A stretch of 64,000 nucleotides of DNA from Flexilinea flocculi (GTDB taxonomy: Bacteria > Chloroflexota > Anaerolineae > Anaerolineales > Anaerolineaceae). The notes beneath the pieces were generated by a model. That model made no database searches, was not told the DNA's origin, and saw only the letters and a program-made list of their open reading frames with translations. The position numbers were made by a program, and so were the translations under genes. How positions within the stretch are numbered: position 1 is the first letter of the stretch; every line of letters begins with the position of its first letter. Of this stretch, positions 1-9,405 are shown one piece after another. Location of the stretch: the NCBI RefSeq assembly GCF_001192795.1, contig NZ_DF968181.1:794914-858913 (forward strand). Reading direction: 5' to 3'.

Positions 1-47
1 AGAAACAATACAACAATGATTGTTTCTTTCCTTGTTTGGAATTGCTA
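1..47. repeat. Partial palindromic repeat at left edge
   Basis: The first bases form an inverted repeat (AGAAACAA against TTGTTTCT) followed by GGAATTGCT, which resembles the right outer end of the ERIC-like family found throughout this window. The element is cut by the window edge or degenerate, so membership is tentative. Confidence 0.35.
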
Positions 48-117
48 AAATGCAGAATCTTTTTGTAGATTATTTTTTTCGCTTTCCCGTTGTGCTAAAA
101 ATCCAATGCGAATTTTA

Positions 118-150
118 ACAAAAAAACCTCCGCTTAGCGGAGGTTTTTTT
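118..150 (-). terminator. Rho-independent terminator after acyl-CoA synthetase
   Basis: A near-perfect stem (ACCTCCGC / GCGGAGGT, loop TTA) is flanked by A and T runs on both sides. It lies just past the stop codon of the minus-strand synthetase gene and would work in either direction. Confidence 0.9.
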
Positions 151-167
151 ATCTATCGATATTATTC

Positions 168-2294
168 TTATTTCTTCTTCAGGATGATGCGGGCGTCGAC
201 GACTTTCAAACCGCTGCCATCTTCGTACACCATCACCGGATTGGCATCCGATTCCTTGATCTCATCCTGCAGATCCAGAATCATGTGGGAGTATCGGGCG
301 ATGGTTATTGCCATGGCTTCTTTATCTCTCGGTTTTTCACCTCGTGCGCCATCCAGAATTTTGGCTCCGCGGATGTCTGACTGCATCTTCAGAGCCTGTT
401 GTTTGGAGACCGGCGTTACGGCAAATGTGACGTCTTTCAGTACTTCCACAAAGATGCCGCCCAGACCGAACATGACGGTCGGTCCGAATGCTGCGTCATT
501 GATCGAGCCGAGAATGACTTCGGAACCTAATGGAGCCATTTCCTGAATGGCGACGCCGTGGATGTTTGCATCGGCTTTGTAGGCTTTGGCATTGGCAATA
601 ATCTTGTTGAACCATTCGCGTGTGGATGCGTCATCCTTGATGTTGACCTTGACACCACTGGCATCGGATTTGTGCAAAATATCCGGAGAGACGATTTTCA
701 TGACAATCGGATAGCCGACTTTATTGGCAAGCGCAACAGCTTCATCTTCGGTTTTCGCCAGGCGTGTGCTGGTGACATCCAGTCCATAAGCTCTGAAGAC
801 ATCTTTCGCCTCGATTTCAGTCAATGCGTCGCGTCCATCCTCTCGGGCTGCCTGAATGATCGCCAAAGCGGCCTGTTTGTCTGCTTTAAATCCATCTTCG
901 TTTTTGGAATTCGCTTTTGCTTCCTGCAGACGTGCATACTGGCGTAATCCGCCCAAAACATTAACGGCACGTGCCGGATCATCATAGGTTGGAATTCCAT
1001 GATCAATCAGGTAGCGCATCGCCTCGGCAGTGTGCTCGCCACCGACGAACGATACTGCGACTGGTTTGCCTTTGGACGCTTCATTTTCTTCCGCCTGATG
1101 AACGGCTTCCAGAATACCCTGAGCAATTTCCATCGGATTCGTCATTGCGGTTTCGCAGTACAGCACTGCCAAGCCATCCACCCAATCCTGCTGCAGACCG
1201 AAAGCGATACATTTTTTATATCCTTCCAGCCCTGCGCCGCCAGTGATATCAACCGGATTCTTGGCAGAACCAAATTCCGGCATGTAATTTTTCATTTCAG
1301 CCTGCAGATCAGCCGGGCAGAATTCCAGCGGAATTCCATAACGCTCCGCTGCATCGGTTGCCAAAACGCCGACACCACCGCCATTAGTGACGATCAGCAG
1401 GTGATCGCCCTTCATGGGCGGCTGCAGTTCAAATGCTTGTGTCAGGTCGAACAGATTGTTTAAGTCTTGTGCCTGAATAATTCCTGCCTGTTCAAAAGCA
1501 GCTCCATAGACTTTGGCTGCGCCGGCAAGTGAACCCGTATGGGAGGCTGCAGCAGCGGCACCATGAGCGGAAACGCCGGATTTCAGAGCAATAATCGGTT
1601 TGCTGGCTTTCTTGCAGACGTCAACAAAGCGGCGGCCGTCTTTCAGACCCTCGATGTATAGAGAAATACATTTTGTCCGTTCATCCTGATCAAGCCATTC
1701 GATGATATCGGAAAAATCGACATCTGCCATGTTGCCGAGTGAGAACAATTTATCGAAACCAACGCCGCGCAGATAGGTACCGGCATCCAAGGCAATTAAA
1801 AGCGCACCGGATTGAGAAATTAAAGACGCATCACCAGGAAGCGGGAGCGTCGGTGCGAACGAGGCATTCAATTTATCGGAGTTTGAAAGAGAACCGATGA
1901 TATTGGGACCGAGAACGCGCATACCATAGCGATGGGCGGTTTCCACAATGGCGTTTTCAGTTTCATGGTCGCCAATTTCACCGAAACCCGATGTGATAAT
2001 ACTGATACCTTTGACTTTTGCTTTCCCGCATTCTTCTACAGAACCAAGAACAAACTTCGCAGGAACCGTGATAACAGCTAAATCAACTTTCCCTGTCAAA
2101 TCAAGAATGCTTGGATATGCTTTATGCCCTAAAATTTCATCTGCTTTCAGGTTGATCGGATAGATCGGCCCTTCATATTTTCCATTGTTTAAGGCTTCAA
2201 CGACAGAATACCCGATCTTTCCGGGAGTAGCAGATGCACCAATCACAGCAACTGATTTTGGTCTGAAAAGACCATCCAACACTTCTTTATTCAC
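168..2294 (-). CDS. ADP-forming acyl-CoA (acetate-CoA) ligase, fused subunits
   Basis: This enzyme interconverts acetyl-CoA (or another acyl-CoA) + ADP + Pi with acid + CoA + ATP. In fermentative anaerobes and archaea it conserves energy at the end of fermentation. The N-terminus has the CoA-binding Rossmann motif GASATPGKIG. The middle has the succinyl-CoA-ligase-like SHTGSLAGA motif, with a candidate phospho-His near residue 252. The C-terminal ~200 residues form an ATP-grasp domain (KTEDEAVALANKVGYPIVMK). Alpha and beta parts are fused, about 708 aa, normal for the fused type. The open frame extends further upstream. I place the start at a GTG because AGGAGA sits 7-8 nt before it and the protein then begins close to the CoA-binding domain. 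The substrate cannot be read from sequence. A terminator follows. Confidence 0.9.
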   Translation of the reverse strand: MNKEVLDGLFRPKSVAVIGASATPGKIGYSVVEALNNGKYEGPIYPINLKADEILGHKAYPSILDLTGKVDLAVITVPAKFVLGSVEECGKAKVKGISIITSGFGEIGDHETENAIVETAHRYGMRVLGPNIIGSLSNSDKLNASFAPTLPLPGDASLISQSGALLIALDAGTYLRGVGFDKLFSLGNMADVDFSDIIEWLDQDERTKCISLYIEGLKDGRRFVDVCKKASKPIIALKSGVSAHGAAAAASHTGSLAGAAKVYGAAFEQAGIIQAQDLNNLFDLTQAFELQPPMKGDHLLIVTNGGGVGVLATDAAERYGIPLEFCPADLQAEMKNYMPEFGSAKNPVDITGGAGLEGYKKCIAFGLQQDWVDGLAVLYCETAMTNPMEIAQGILEAVHQAEENEASKGKPVAVSFVGGEHTAEAMRYLIDHGIPTYDDPARAVNVLGGLRQYARLQEAKANSKNEDGFKADKQAALAIIQAAREDGRDALTEIEAKDVFRAYGLDVTSTRLAKTEDEAVALANKVGYPIVMKIVSPDILHKSDASGVKVNIKDDASTREWFNKIIANAKAYKADANIHGVAIQEMAPLGSEVILGSINDAAFGPTVMFGLGGIFVEVLKDVTFAVTPVSKQQALKMQSDIRGAKILDGARGEKPRDKEAMAITIARYSHMILDLQDEIKESDANPVMVYEDGSGLKVVDARIILKKK

Positions 2295-2441
2295 TTTGTT
2301 ATTCTCCTGATAAAATTTGTTCTTTTTATTTCTCATGATTATTAAGAAATGTAAATACCAGTGCAATTTTACCACATTTGAATCATCTAAAAAGGAAAAA
2401 TTCCGGAATTTTCCGGAATTTTTCATCATTTTTTGCTTTTT

Positions 2442-4319
2442 TTATTTAGATTTTTGATCTAAAAGGCTGATAATCAGGCTCTGGACACGATTCAGCATCG
2501 CAAATTGATCCGGCGTTTCTCCGTCCATGATTTTCGCTCCATCGAAAATCTGATGGATGATTTTTGAGGACAGATCGTTGTCTTTCAATTTGGCAAGGCG
2601 CAAGATCAGCGGATGTTCCGGATTGATCTCCAGCACCTTTTTCGGCGCTTTATAGTCCTGCTGCATCAGTTGATACATGCGCTGCATCTCCGGCGACAAT
2701 GACCCATCTGCATCCACCAGCCTGGCAGGTGATTCGACCAACAAATCTGTGGTCTTGACATCGGAGATCAATTCGCCAAGTTCTGCTTTGATACGCGCAA
2801 TCAGCTCATCGGAAACGGATTGCTCCAGCGCGGGTTCTTTTTTCTCTTCTTGTGTTTCGGATTCTTTACTGTCGCTGAATTTTTCAGTCGCAGCATTGAC
2901 CAGCGCAAAGTCCTGATATTTTTCCAGATTCGTGATGACAAAAGGATCAAAAGGATCTGTCAACAGCAAGACATCGTATCCTTTTTTCCGCAGCTTTTCG
3001 ATGTGCGGACTGTTGCGCAGCGTATCCAGATGTTCGCCTAATACATAATAAATCTTATCCTGCCCCGGTTTCATTTCAAGAACGTAGTCTGCGAATGAAA
3101 TATAGGCGTCATCGTGGTTCAGAGAATGATACCTTAACAGCGGGACCAGACTGTCTTTTGCATCCGGCTCCGTGACGATGCCTTCACAGATAAACACACC
3201 GAATTTCTTCCAAAATTCCGCGTATTTTTCTTTATCGTCGGTGCCCCATTTTTTCAGAACATCCGTGATCTTTCCGGCTAAAATTTTCTTCAGCGTAAGA
3301 ATGACACGGTTTGCCTGCATTGTCTCCCGTGTGACATTCAGCGGGATATCTTCAGAATCGATAACCCCTTCCACAAAACGATAATAACGCGGCAGCAGTG
3401 TGGTGCAGTAATCCTGGATTAATACTTTTCGTGCAAAGAGCTGCAGACCGTCCTCTTTCCGCAACGAAAACATGGTGCGTTCCGGTTTGGAAGGAATATA
3501 CAGCAACGCGTACATCTGGAATGGGGCATCAATCGAGAGATGCAGCTTATTCATGGGCTTTTCAAAGTCCATGGTGAAGCTCTGATAGAATTTTTCGTAA
3601 TCCTCATCCTTGACTTCTGCGGGATTCTGACGCCAGATCGTGGTTTCGGCATTGACCTGTTCTTTTGAATCTCCCACAAAGATCGGATAAGGAATGTAAT
3701 TGCTGTGTTTGCGGATGATTTCTTTCAATCGGAATTCGTCCAGATACTCTTTGGCATCCTCTTTGAGTTTGATCAAAATTTCACTGCCGCGGCTGGTTTT
3801 GTCTGCTTCAGAGATGGTAAAACTGCCTGATCCGGTCGAATGCCATTTGGCTGCCGTGTCTTCCGGTCGATACGAACGGGAAGTGACATCAATCCATTCC
3901 GCAATCATAAATGCAGCATAAAAACCAACACCGAACTGACCGATCAGATCATTCGCCGTTCCTTCCGGTTTGTCTTTGGTCGCTTCCAGGAAGCTGCGAG
4001 CGCCTGATTTAGCGATGGTTCCCAGGTTATCGACCATCTCCTCGGCATTCATCCCGATGCCGTTATCGGTTACCAGCAGCGTCCCTGCTTCTTTGTCCAT
4101 TGTGATGTGAATAGCCGGTGTGAAATCCGGATCCACAATGTTGTGATTGGTCAGCATTTCGAAATTGATGCGCGTGATGGCATCGGATGCATTCGAAATT
4201 AGTTCGCGCAAGAAAATATCACGATCGGAATACAGGGAGTTGATCAAAATATCTAATAATTGTTTGGTTTCTGCTTTAAAGGGAATCGCATTTTGTTTTT
4301 TCGGATCAATTTTTGTCAT
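2442..4319 (-). CDS. htpG: HtpG, Hsp90-family chaperone
   Basis: Cytosolic ATP-dependent Hsp90 homologue that remodels client proteins. The GHKL ATPase N-terminus is clear: FLRELISNASDAI, DNGIGM and GQFGVGFYAAFM. The middle domain has NVTRETMQ. The dimerisation domain follows, with an acidic, K/E/Q-rich linker before it (residues about 475-500). At 625 aa it has the usual bacterial length and no MEEVD tail. The start MTKIDPKK is chosen because GAGG precedes it; the open frame runs 20 codons further upstream without a better ribosome site. No CIRCE or other heat-shock operator was recognised upstream. Confidence 0.96.
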   Translation of the reverse strand: MTKIDPKKQNAIPFKAETKQLLDILINSLYSDRDIFLRELISNASDAITRINFEMLTNHNIVDPDFTPAIHITMDKEAGTLLVTDNGIGMNAEEMVDNLGTIAKSGARSFLEATKDKPEGTANDLIGQFGVGFYAAFMIAEWIDVTSRSYRPEDTAAKWHSTGSGSFTISEADKTSRGSEILIKLKEDAKEYLDEFRLKEIIRKHSNYIPYPIFVGDSKEQVNAETTIWRQNPAEVKDEDYEKFYQSFTMDFEKPMNKLHLSIDAPFQMYALLYIPSKPERTMFSLRKEDGLQLFARKVLIQDYCTTLLPRYYRFVEGVIDSEDIPLNVTRETMQANRVILTLKKILAGKITDVLKKWGTDDKEKYAEFWKKFGVFICEGIVTEPDAKDSLVPLLRYHSLNHDDAYISFADYVLEMKPGQDKIYYVLGEHLDTLRNSPHIEKLRKKGYDVLLLTDPFDPFVITNLEKYQDFALVNAATEKFSDSKESETQEEKKEPALEQSVSDELIARIKAELGELISDVKTTDLLVESPARLVDADGSLSPEMQRMYQLMQQDYKAPKKVLEINPEHPLILRLAKLKDNDLSSKIIHQIFDGAKIMDGETPDQFAMLNRVQSLIISLLDQKSK

Positions 4320-4497
4320 AAACGTACCTCTATTGAGTAATCGATGATGATGGACGGCGGGATGCAACGTTGCGGGCAAATCCTTCGATAATAGCTTGTT
4401 TCACAATCCAGCCGTGAGTATTTCCGTTACCATTATAAACAGAATCCTCGATTTTGTTCCCCTCCGGTCACATTTTCTAATAAATTATTAATATTCA

Positions 4498-4723
4498 AGC
4501 TGGACAATTTTCTCGCCGCATGGTTGACAGAGCGCCATCCGAAAAGAGATTGCTTCTCTATGATCGCAATGACAGCGCGTATATGTCATTGTTATTACCC
4601 TGGAGGGGCGAGCCCCGAAGGGGCGTGGCAATCTCCTTGCCACATGGTTGGCAGAGCGCCATCCGAAAAGAGATTGCTTTGTCGGGCTGACGCCCTCCTC
4701 GCAATGACAAATTGCCATGTGTG
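4498..4723. repeat. REP-like palindromic repeats, two units in tandem
   Basis: Two related units share CGCCATCCGAAAAGAGATTGCTT and an end of the type CGCAATGACA. The second is complete: TGTCATTGTTATTACC at one end, GGGGCGAGCCCC and GGCAATCTC inside, and CTCCTCGCAATGACA at the other. Related copies occur near 12.3, 31.4, 36.9 and 49.3 kb. Short open frames on both strands here come only from the repeat. Confidence 0.85.
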
Positions 4724-4919
4724 AACTTCTGAATTTCTCGAATTAATGTCTTGAAATCTATAAATTTGAGCGTAAAAAGGGACTATTTTTCAAAAAGTGA
4801 GAAACTCAGGTGAAAAAAATAATTACCAATTTGTAGATGTTTTGGCGTCAAAAATTGTCCAAGAAGAAGTCATTATAAGTAAGAATTGGTCAAAAAGAAG
4901 CTCAAAATGAGTAAATAAA

Positions 4920-5035
4920 AATCCCCCGCAAAGGAGGATCTTCCGAGCAGCTCACCCTGGGCCTTGATTTCAATATTTCCCGCCGCATTTCAGCGGAAGC
5001 TAGGTCACTCTCCGAGTGACCGGGGTCACCAGGCT
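4920..5035 (+). other. Structured intergenic element, copy A (candidate RNA)
   Basis: Within the 868-base gap between htpG and the STAND regulator, about 80 bases align with a second copy at 17045-17140. Conserved blocks are GGATCT, CGAGC, CTCA.CCTGG, TTTCA, GCCG and TCAGCG. Three hairpins can be drawn: ATCCCCC/GGAGGAT around GCAAA, CCGC/GCGG around a CATTTCA loop, and GGTCACT/AGTGACC. CCTGG and CCAGG near the two ends could close the whole. It matches no RNA family I can name. The rest of the gap (4724-4919) shows nothing I recognise. Confidence 0.45.
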
Positions 5036-5149
5036 TTACGATGCCGCTCTGTTATTATTATAGAGCGTTCTTTGAAAAAGTTCAAATCCCAATCCTACAG
5101 TAATTCGAAAAGCTATTTTAAATTTTAGATTGCTGGATTCAAATCCATA

Positions 5150-5179
5150 TTCATCTGCTACAACACTGCGATATATAAT
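5150..5179 (+). promoter_or_regulatory. Putative promoter giving a leaderless mRNA
   Basis: A perfect TATAAT at 5174-5179 ends 8 nt before the ATG of the STAND regulator, and no Shine-Dalgarno is present. The -35 region is weak (TTCATC, 18 nt upstream). If the -10 is used, the transcript would begin at or next to the start codon. Confidence 0.5.
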
Positions 5180-5187
5180 AGATTTAA

Positions 5188-7842
5188 ATGTCTGAACAAA
5201 TTCTGCTGACGAAATTATTTGTCCCAACAACCCGTGGAATGCTCGTCTTAAGGAACAATCTGTTTGAACGGTTGAATCATAGCCTTCTTACAGGCTGCAA
5301 ACTTACGCTCATTTCTGCTCCTGCCGGATTTGGAAAATCCACATTGATCAGCTCATGGATCGAGACAATTAAGGTTCCGATTGCATGGTTGTCACTGGAT
5401 GAACGGGATAATGATCCGGCACGCTTCATTACATACCTGGCAGCAGCATTACAAAAAGTCAAACCGGGAATTGGGCAGAATCTGCAGGCGATCCTTCAAT
5501 CTCCGCAACCTCTCCAGATCGAGAATACGCTGATCCTGCTGATTAATGAAATTTCATTCATCGAGGAAAAATTTGTCGTTGTCCTGGAGGATTACCATTT
5601 GGTTGATTCACAGCAGGTGGATCAAGCATTGGAATTCCTGATTAGCCATCAGCCGCCGTGCATGCATCTGGTCATTGTCACACGCGAAGATCCGAACCTG
5701 CCGTTGGCGCGTCTCCGCGCACAAAACCACTGCATCGAATTACGGGCTGCTGATCTGCGTTTCTCGAATTATGAAACAGAAGAATTTTTTAATCGCATCA
5801 TGCAGTTAAACCTTTCAAAAAAGGGTATCGATTTGCTGGAACTCCGGACTGAAGGATGGATCGCTGGGATGCAAATGGCAGCTATCTCGATGCAGGGTTT
5901 ACAGGATACTGACAGATTCATCCAAAACTTCACAGACAGTAACCGATTTGTCATGGATTATTTGTTAGAGGAGGTCTTACATCGACAGCCCGAAAATATC
6001 CAAGACTTTCTCCAAAAAACGTCCATTCTTGATCGTATGTGCGGATCACTGTGTGATGCCATTCTGCAGGACACTTCTGCTTCCAGTAAAGCTACTTTGG
6101 AATATCTGGAGCGCGTTAATCTTTTCATTATCCCCCAGGACAATGAAAGGCAGTGGTACCGATATCACCATTTATTTAGAAATCTCTTGCTCAATCGGTT
6201 GGGCCAAAATCTTTCCCGTGAGATAATTTCTGAGTTGCATATCCGTGCCAGTGAATGGTTTGAAAAAACCGGTTCACTTTTTGAGGCTTTTCTGCATGCG
6301 ACCGCAGCCAATGATGTCGAGCGCGCTGAACGCTTGATTGAAACTGAGCAAATCGGTTTGCATCTCCGCAGCGTCGCAATACCCGTTCTGAACTGGCTGA
6401 ACTCATTGCCGAAATCCGTGTTGGATACCAGACCTCGACTTTGGGTACGATCTGCCACTACAGCATTGGTGCTCGGGCTGTCCACCGGTGTCGAAGAAAA
6501 ATTGCAGGCTGCTGAAGCCGTTTTTACTGCTCGAAAAGAATCATATCATGCTGAGGAAAGCGACCAAATCCGGGACTTGATCGGACAAATAGCCTGTGCC
6601 CGGGCCACCCTGGCGCTTTTCCGTTATGATCCGGCTGAAATGATCATTCAGGCTCGCCGTGCTCTTGAATATTTGCATTCGGACAACCTGACATATCGCT
6701 TTACGGCTAATTGGGCATTAACTTCAGCTTTTATGTTTCAAGGAGATCGTGCTGGAGCTGCACAAGCCAATCAAGATTGTATTGAGATCAGCCAAAAATC
6801 CGGACATGTTTTTTCAAAAATCCTGGCTGCAAGCAATATGGGTTCCTTACAGGAAATGGAAAACCAGCTTAATCTGGCAGCTGAGACTTATCATGAGGTA
6901 CTGCAATTATTTGGCGATCATCCGCAGCCAAATGCCAGTATTGCGCTCCTTGGATTAGCACGTATCAGCTACGAGTGGAACGATTTAATTGCTGCCGAAC
7001 GCTATGGACAGCAGAGTCTGCAATTGGCGCTGCAGCTTGACAGTAAGATTGACCGTTTCATTGTCAGTGAAGTGTTTCTGGCACGGTTAAAGTTGGCTCA
7101 TGGCGATCTGGAGGATGCCTTAGGGCAATTAATCCGAATTGAACAAACTGCCCGGCAAAGAAAATTTCTGCTGCGGCTGCCGGAGATAGCTGCTGCCCAG
7201 GTTTCCGTGTTGCTGCGGCAAGGCAGTGTCTCCGATGCAATTCCATTGGTTCAGCGATATGAGATCCCTCTGTCTCAGGCGCGTGTCGCACTGGCACAAG
7301 GCAACCCGTCTGCTGGATTGGCAATTCTGGAGCTTTATCGCCAGCAAATGGAAGCGCGGAGATGGGCTGATGAACGTCTTCGAGCGATGATTCTTCAAAC
7401 TCTCACATTCTATGCGTGTGATGAGAAGGATAAAGCAACTCAAGTACTCAGCGAGGTACTTTCATTGGCTGAGCCGAGTGGCTTCCTCCGTATCTTCCTT
7501 GATGAGGGCAAACCGATGGCAGATCTTCTGTCTGCAGCGGCTGCACAAGGTATTTGTCCGGACTATGTCAACAGGCTTTTGGCTGCCTTCGAGGCGGAAG
7601 TGAGCAATAAACAGGCTACAGCTACGCTACCCGGTTCTTCATCGTTGGTCGATACACTTAGTGTACGCGAATTGGAAGTCCTGCGGTTGATCGATCAGGG
7701 CTTTTCAAATCAAGAAATTGGCGAAAGGCTTTTCCTGGCGCTTGATACCATCAAAGGGTACAATCGTCGGATTTTTGAAAAATTACATGTCCAGCGGCGA
7801 ACGGAAGCGATTGCCCGCGCCCGAGAACTGGGTTTATTGTAA
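5188..7842 (+). CDS. MalT-like LuxR-family STAND transcriptional regulator
   Basis: Large signal-transducing ATPase regulator of the MalT type (884 aa, family typically about 850-920). The N-terminal NTPase has a Walker A AGFGKSTL at about residues 46-53 and the typical opening LLTKLFVPTTR. A helical, TPR-like sensor region fills about residues 350-800. The C-terminal ~60 residues are a LuxR/GerE helix-turn-helix (LSVRELEVLRLIDQGFSNQEI). These proteins oligomerise on binding an inducer and ATP and then activate transcription; the inducer is unknown. The next genes downstream on the same strand (small conserved protein, two membrane proteins) are plausible targets, but that is inference. There is no ribosome-binding site, and a -10 box lies directly upstream. 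Confidence 0.93.
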   Translation: MSEQILLTKLFVPTTRGMLVLRNNLFERLNHSLLTGCKLTLISAPAGFGKSTLISSWIETIKVPIAWLSLDERDNDPARFITYLAAALQKVKPGIGQNLQAILQSPQPLQIENTLILLINEISFIEEKFVVVLEDYHLVDSQQVDQALEFLISHQPPCMHLVIVTREDPNLPLARLRAQNHCIELRAADLRFSNYETEEFFNRIMQLNLSKKGIDLLELRTEGWIAGMQMAAISMQGLQDTDRFIQNFTDSNRFVMDYLLEEVLHRQPENIQDFLQKTSILDRMCGSLCDAILQDTSASSKATLEYLERVNLFIIPQDNERQWYRYHHLFRNLLLNRLGQNLSREIISELHIRASEWFEKTGSLFEAFLHATAANDVERAERLIETEQIGLHLRSVAIPVLNWLNSLPKSVLDTRPRLWVRSATTALVLGLSTGVEEKLQAAEAVFTARKESYHAEESDQIRDLIGQIACARATLALFRYDPAEMIIQARRALEYLHSDNLTYRFTANWALTSAFMFQGDRAGAAQANQDCIEISQKSGHVFSKILAASNMGSLQEMENQLNLAAETYHEVLQLFGDHPQPNASIALLGLARISYEWNDLIAAERYGQQSLQLALQLDSKIDRFIVSEVFLARLKLAHGDLEDALGQLIRIEQTARQRKFLLRLPEIAAAQVSVLLRQGSVSDAIPLVQRYEIPLSQARVALAQGNPSAGLAILELYRQQMEARRWADERLRAMILQTLTFYACDEKDKATQVLSEVLSLAEPSGFLRIFLDEGKPMADLLSAAAAQGICPDYVNRLLAAFEAEVSNKQATATLPGSSSLVDTLSVRELEVLRLIDQGFSNQEIGERLFLALDTIKGYNRRIFEKLHVQRRTEAIARARELGLL

Positions 7843-7959
7843 ACACCAGTATCCCCATTTTTACCATAACGATAAAAAATAACACCCCAGCTCACACTTA
7901 AGTGTCTGTTCAATGACACTTTTGAGCAGGTATATTAGTGATGCATGGACCCGTTCTAC

Positions 7960-8016
7960 CAGCCATTTGAAATATGGACCAACCGAATGAAATTCTCCCC
8001 ATATTTCGAATCGCAG
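7960..8016. repeat. ERIC-like repeat, short form without central hairpin
   Basis: Only the outer inverted ends are present: CAGCCATTTGAAATATGG and CCATATTTCGAATCGCAG separated by about 20 bases. The long central hairpin of the full-length copies is missing. Confidence 0.6.
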
Positions 8017-8055
8017 GTGCGCGAATCAATGTAAACCAGCCCTATCAGGAGATGT

Positions 8056-8328
8056 ATGCCAAAAAATTGCGATCCCGAAAAAAATCCAAATCAGCCTGTG
8101 ATCTATCAAATCAGAATCAAGGGATATCTGGATTCCGAATGGTCAGACTGGTTCAAGGGCATGATCGCCACGTTGGAAGGTAATGACATTACCCTCTTGA
8201 CGGGACCTGTGATCGATCAGGCAGCGCTGCATGGGTTACTGAAAAAAATTCGTGATTTGGGGATGACATTGATATCGGTTGGACCTGTTGAATCCTTTGC
8301 GGAAAATACACCTGACATTGAACAATAA
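8056..8328 (+). CDS. Small conserved protein of unknown function
   Basis: A 90-residue soluble protein with no recognised catalytic motif. I recall similar short proteins (VIYQIRIKGYL, DWFKGM, LLTGPVIDQAALHGLL, KIRDLGMTLISV) as conserved hypotheticals near MalT-like regulators or DUF4386-type genes in Chloroflexota and Actinomycetota, but cannot check it. AGGAG stands 4 nt before the ATG. The first ~14 residues are polar and Asn/Lys/Pro-rich and likely disordered. A downstream ERIC-like repeat separates it from the membrane protein genes. Confidence 0.8.
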   Translation: MPKNCDPEKNPNQPVIYQIRIKGYLDSEWSDWFKGMIATLEGNDITLLTGPVIDQAALHGLLKKIRDLGMTLISVGPVESFAENTPDIEQ

Positions 8329-8460
8329 ATCATCAACATGAAATACGGACTGGCTTTTCAAAAAAATCTCCATACTTCGAAATGGTTATGAGCCAATTGG
8401 AAAGGAGCGTAAATTTGGTAATTTTCATTTCATAATAATCCACGGGTTTCAGCAAATAAC

Positions 8461-8540
8461 CAGTAATTTGAAATATGAAAAGAATTCTGTGTTGTTCTTA
8501 TGGTTTTGCGCTTCGCACAAAACCATAAGAACAAAGGAAC
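8461..8540. repeat. ERIC-like repeat, right end missing
   Basis: The left end CAGTAATTTGAAATATG is followed by a long hairpin at 8494-8532 whose arms read GTTCTTATGGTTTTG and CAAAACCATAAGAAC. No right outer end follows; a membrane-protein-like reading frame begins immediately instead. Confidence 0.75.
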
Positions 8541-8547
8541 CCCACCT

Positions 8548-8658
8548 GCATTGCATTACCTGTTTTATAGCGTGATCTTGATTGTCATCAATCTATTCAT
8601 CATCTGGTACGCATGGAAACGCTGCCAGCCTGAAGATCAGTCTGGCCATGGCGCCTGA
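8548..8658 (+). pseudogene. Possible remnant of a small membrane protein
   Basis: This frame reads a hydrophobic helix followed by a basic/polar tail (FYSVILIVINLFIIWYAW then KRCQPEDQ) and a stop. It has no convincing start codon or ribosome site and abuts the truncated right side of an ERIC-like repeat. It may be the 3' end of a gene whose 5' part was lost, or chance. Confidence 0.3.
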
Positions 8659-8705
8659 AAACCATTGGGCTGCTGATCATTCTTATTCTAAGATTGGATA
8701 TTACA

Positions 8706-9383
8706 ATGAAAGCTTTACAAAAATTTGGCGGTATTGCCGCTTTCTATATGGCAATTTCCCATATGATCGGAATTGTTGTTTTTCTCGTTGTGCTGGACTA
8801 TACCAGCATTACTGACCCGGCTCAAAAGGTGGCTTTGAACGTCGAAAAGCAGATGATCGTCTTTTCGACCAACCTGCTGATGTACGTTTTCTTTGGTTTT
8901 GCCCTGATCATCTTATTGCTGGCTTTATATGACCGTTTGAAATCTGGCGCTGTTCCAGTGATGCAGGCGGCAATCGTGGTCGGGCTTATCTGGGCAGGTT
9001 CTCTCATTGCCAGTGGGATGGTCTCGAATGCCGGATTGGCGGCGATTGTTCCGCTTTATGCGAAAGATCCGACGCAGGCAGCGTTCACCTGGCAGAGTAT
9101 TGAAGCAGTAACAAGCGGACTGGGCAATGCCAATGGTGAAATCCTCGGTGGCGTCTTTACGCTCCTGATCAGCCTGGCAGGATTCCAAACCAAAGGGCTG
9201 CCTAAACCTTTAAACATTCTGGGGCTCGTGATCGGTGTAGTGGGCATCCTTACGATCATCCCAGTACTGAACAATTTCGTTGGAGTTTTTGGTCTGGGTC
9301 AGATCCTCTGGTACATCTGGCTGGGAATCATACTGCTGCGCAGTAATTTCCTTACCACAACGATGAAACAGACGCATGTGTAA
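8706..9383 (+). CDS. Polytopic membrane protein, possibly DUF4386-related
   Basis: A 225-residue integral membrane protein with about six or seven hydrophobic segments, for example GIVVFLVVLDY, LIILLLALYD, IVVGLIWAGSLIASG, LGLVIGVVGILTIIPVL and ILWYIWLGIILL. The overall plan resembles its DUF4386 neighbour, but I cannot assign a family with certainty. The ATG before KALQKFGG is preferred over one four codons upstream because the protein then begins directly before the first helix. It lies 22 nt ahead of the DUF4386 gene, so the two are probably co-transcribed. No function is known. Confidence 0.75.
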   Translation: MKALQKFGGIAAFYMAISHMIGIVVFLVVLDYTSITDPAQKVALNVEKQMIVFSTNLLMYVFFGFALIILLLALYDRLKSGAVPVMQAAIVVGLIWAGSLIASGMVSNAGLAAIVPLYAKDPTQAAFTWQSIEAVTSGLGNANGEILGGVFTLLISLAGFQTKGLPKPLNILGLVIGVVGILTIIPVLNNFVGVFGLGQILWYIWLGIILLRSNFLTTTMKQTHV

Positions 9384-9405
9384 AAAGAAATCTCAAAGGA
9401 AAAAA

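Noticed and set aside
4320..4497. CIRCE/HrcA operator upstream of htpG
   Set aside because: No TTAGCACTC-N9-GAGTGCTAA-like inverted repeat was found.
4498..4723. Short ORFs on both strands (and similar ones near 31.4 and 49.3 kb)
   Set aside because: They lie wholly in REP-like repeats, differ only as the repeats differ, and have no ribosome sites.
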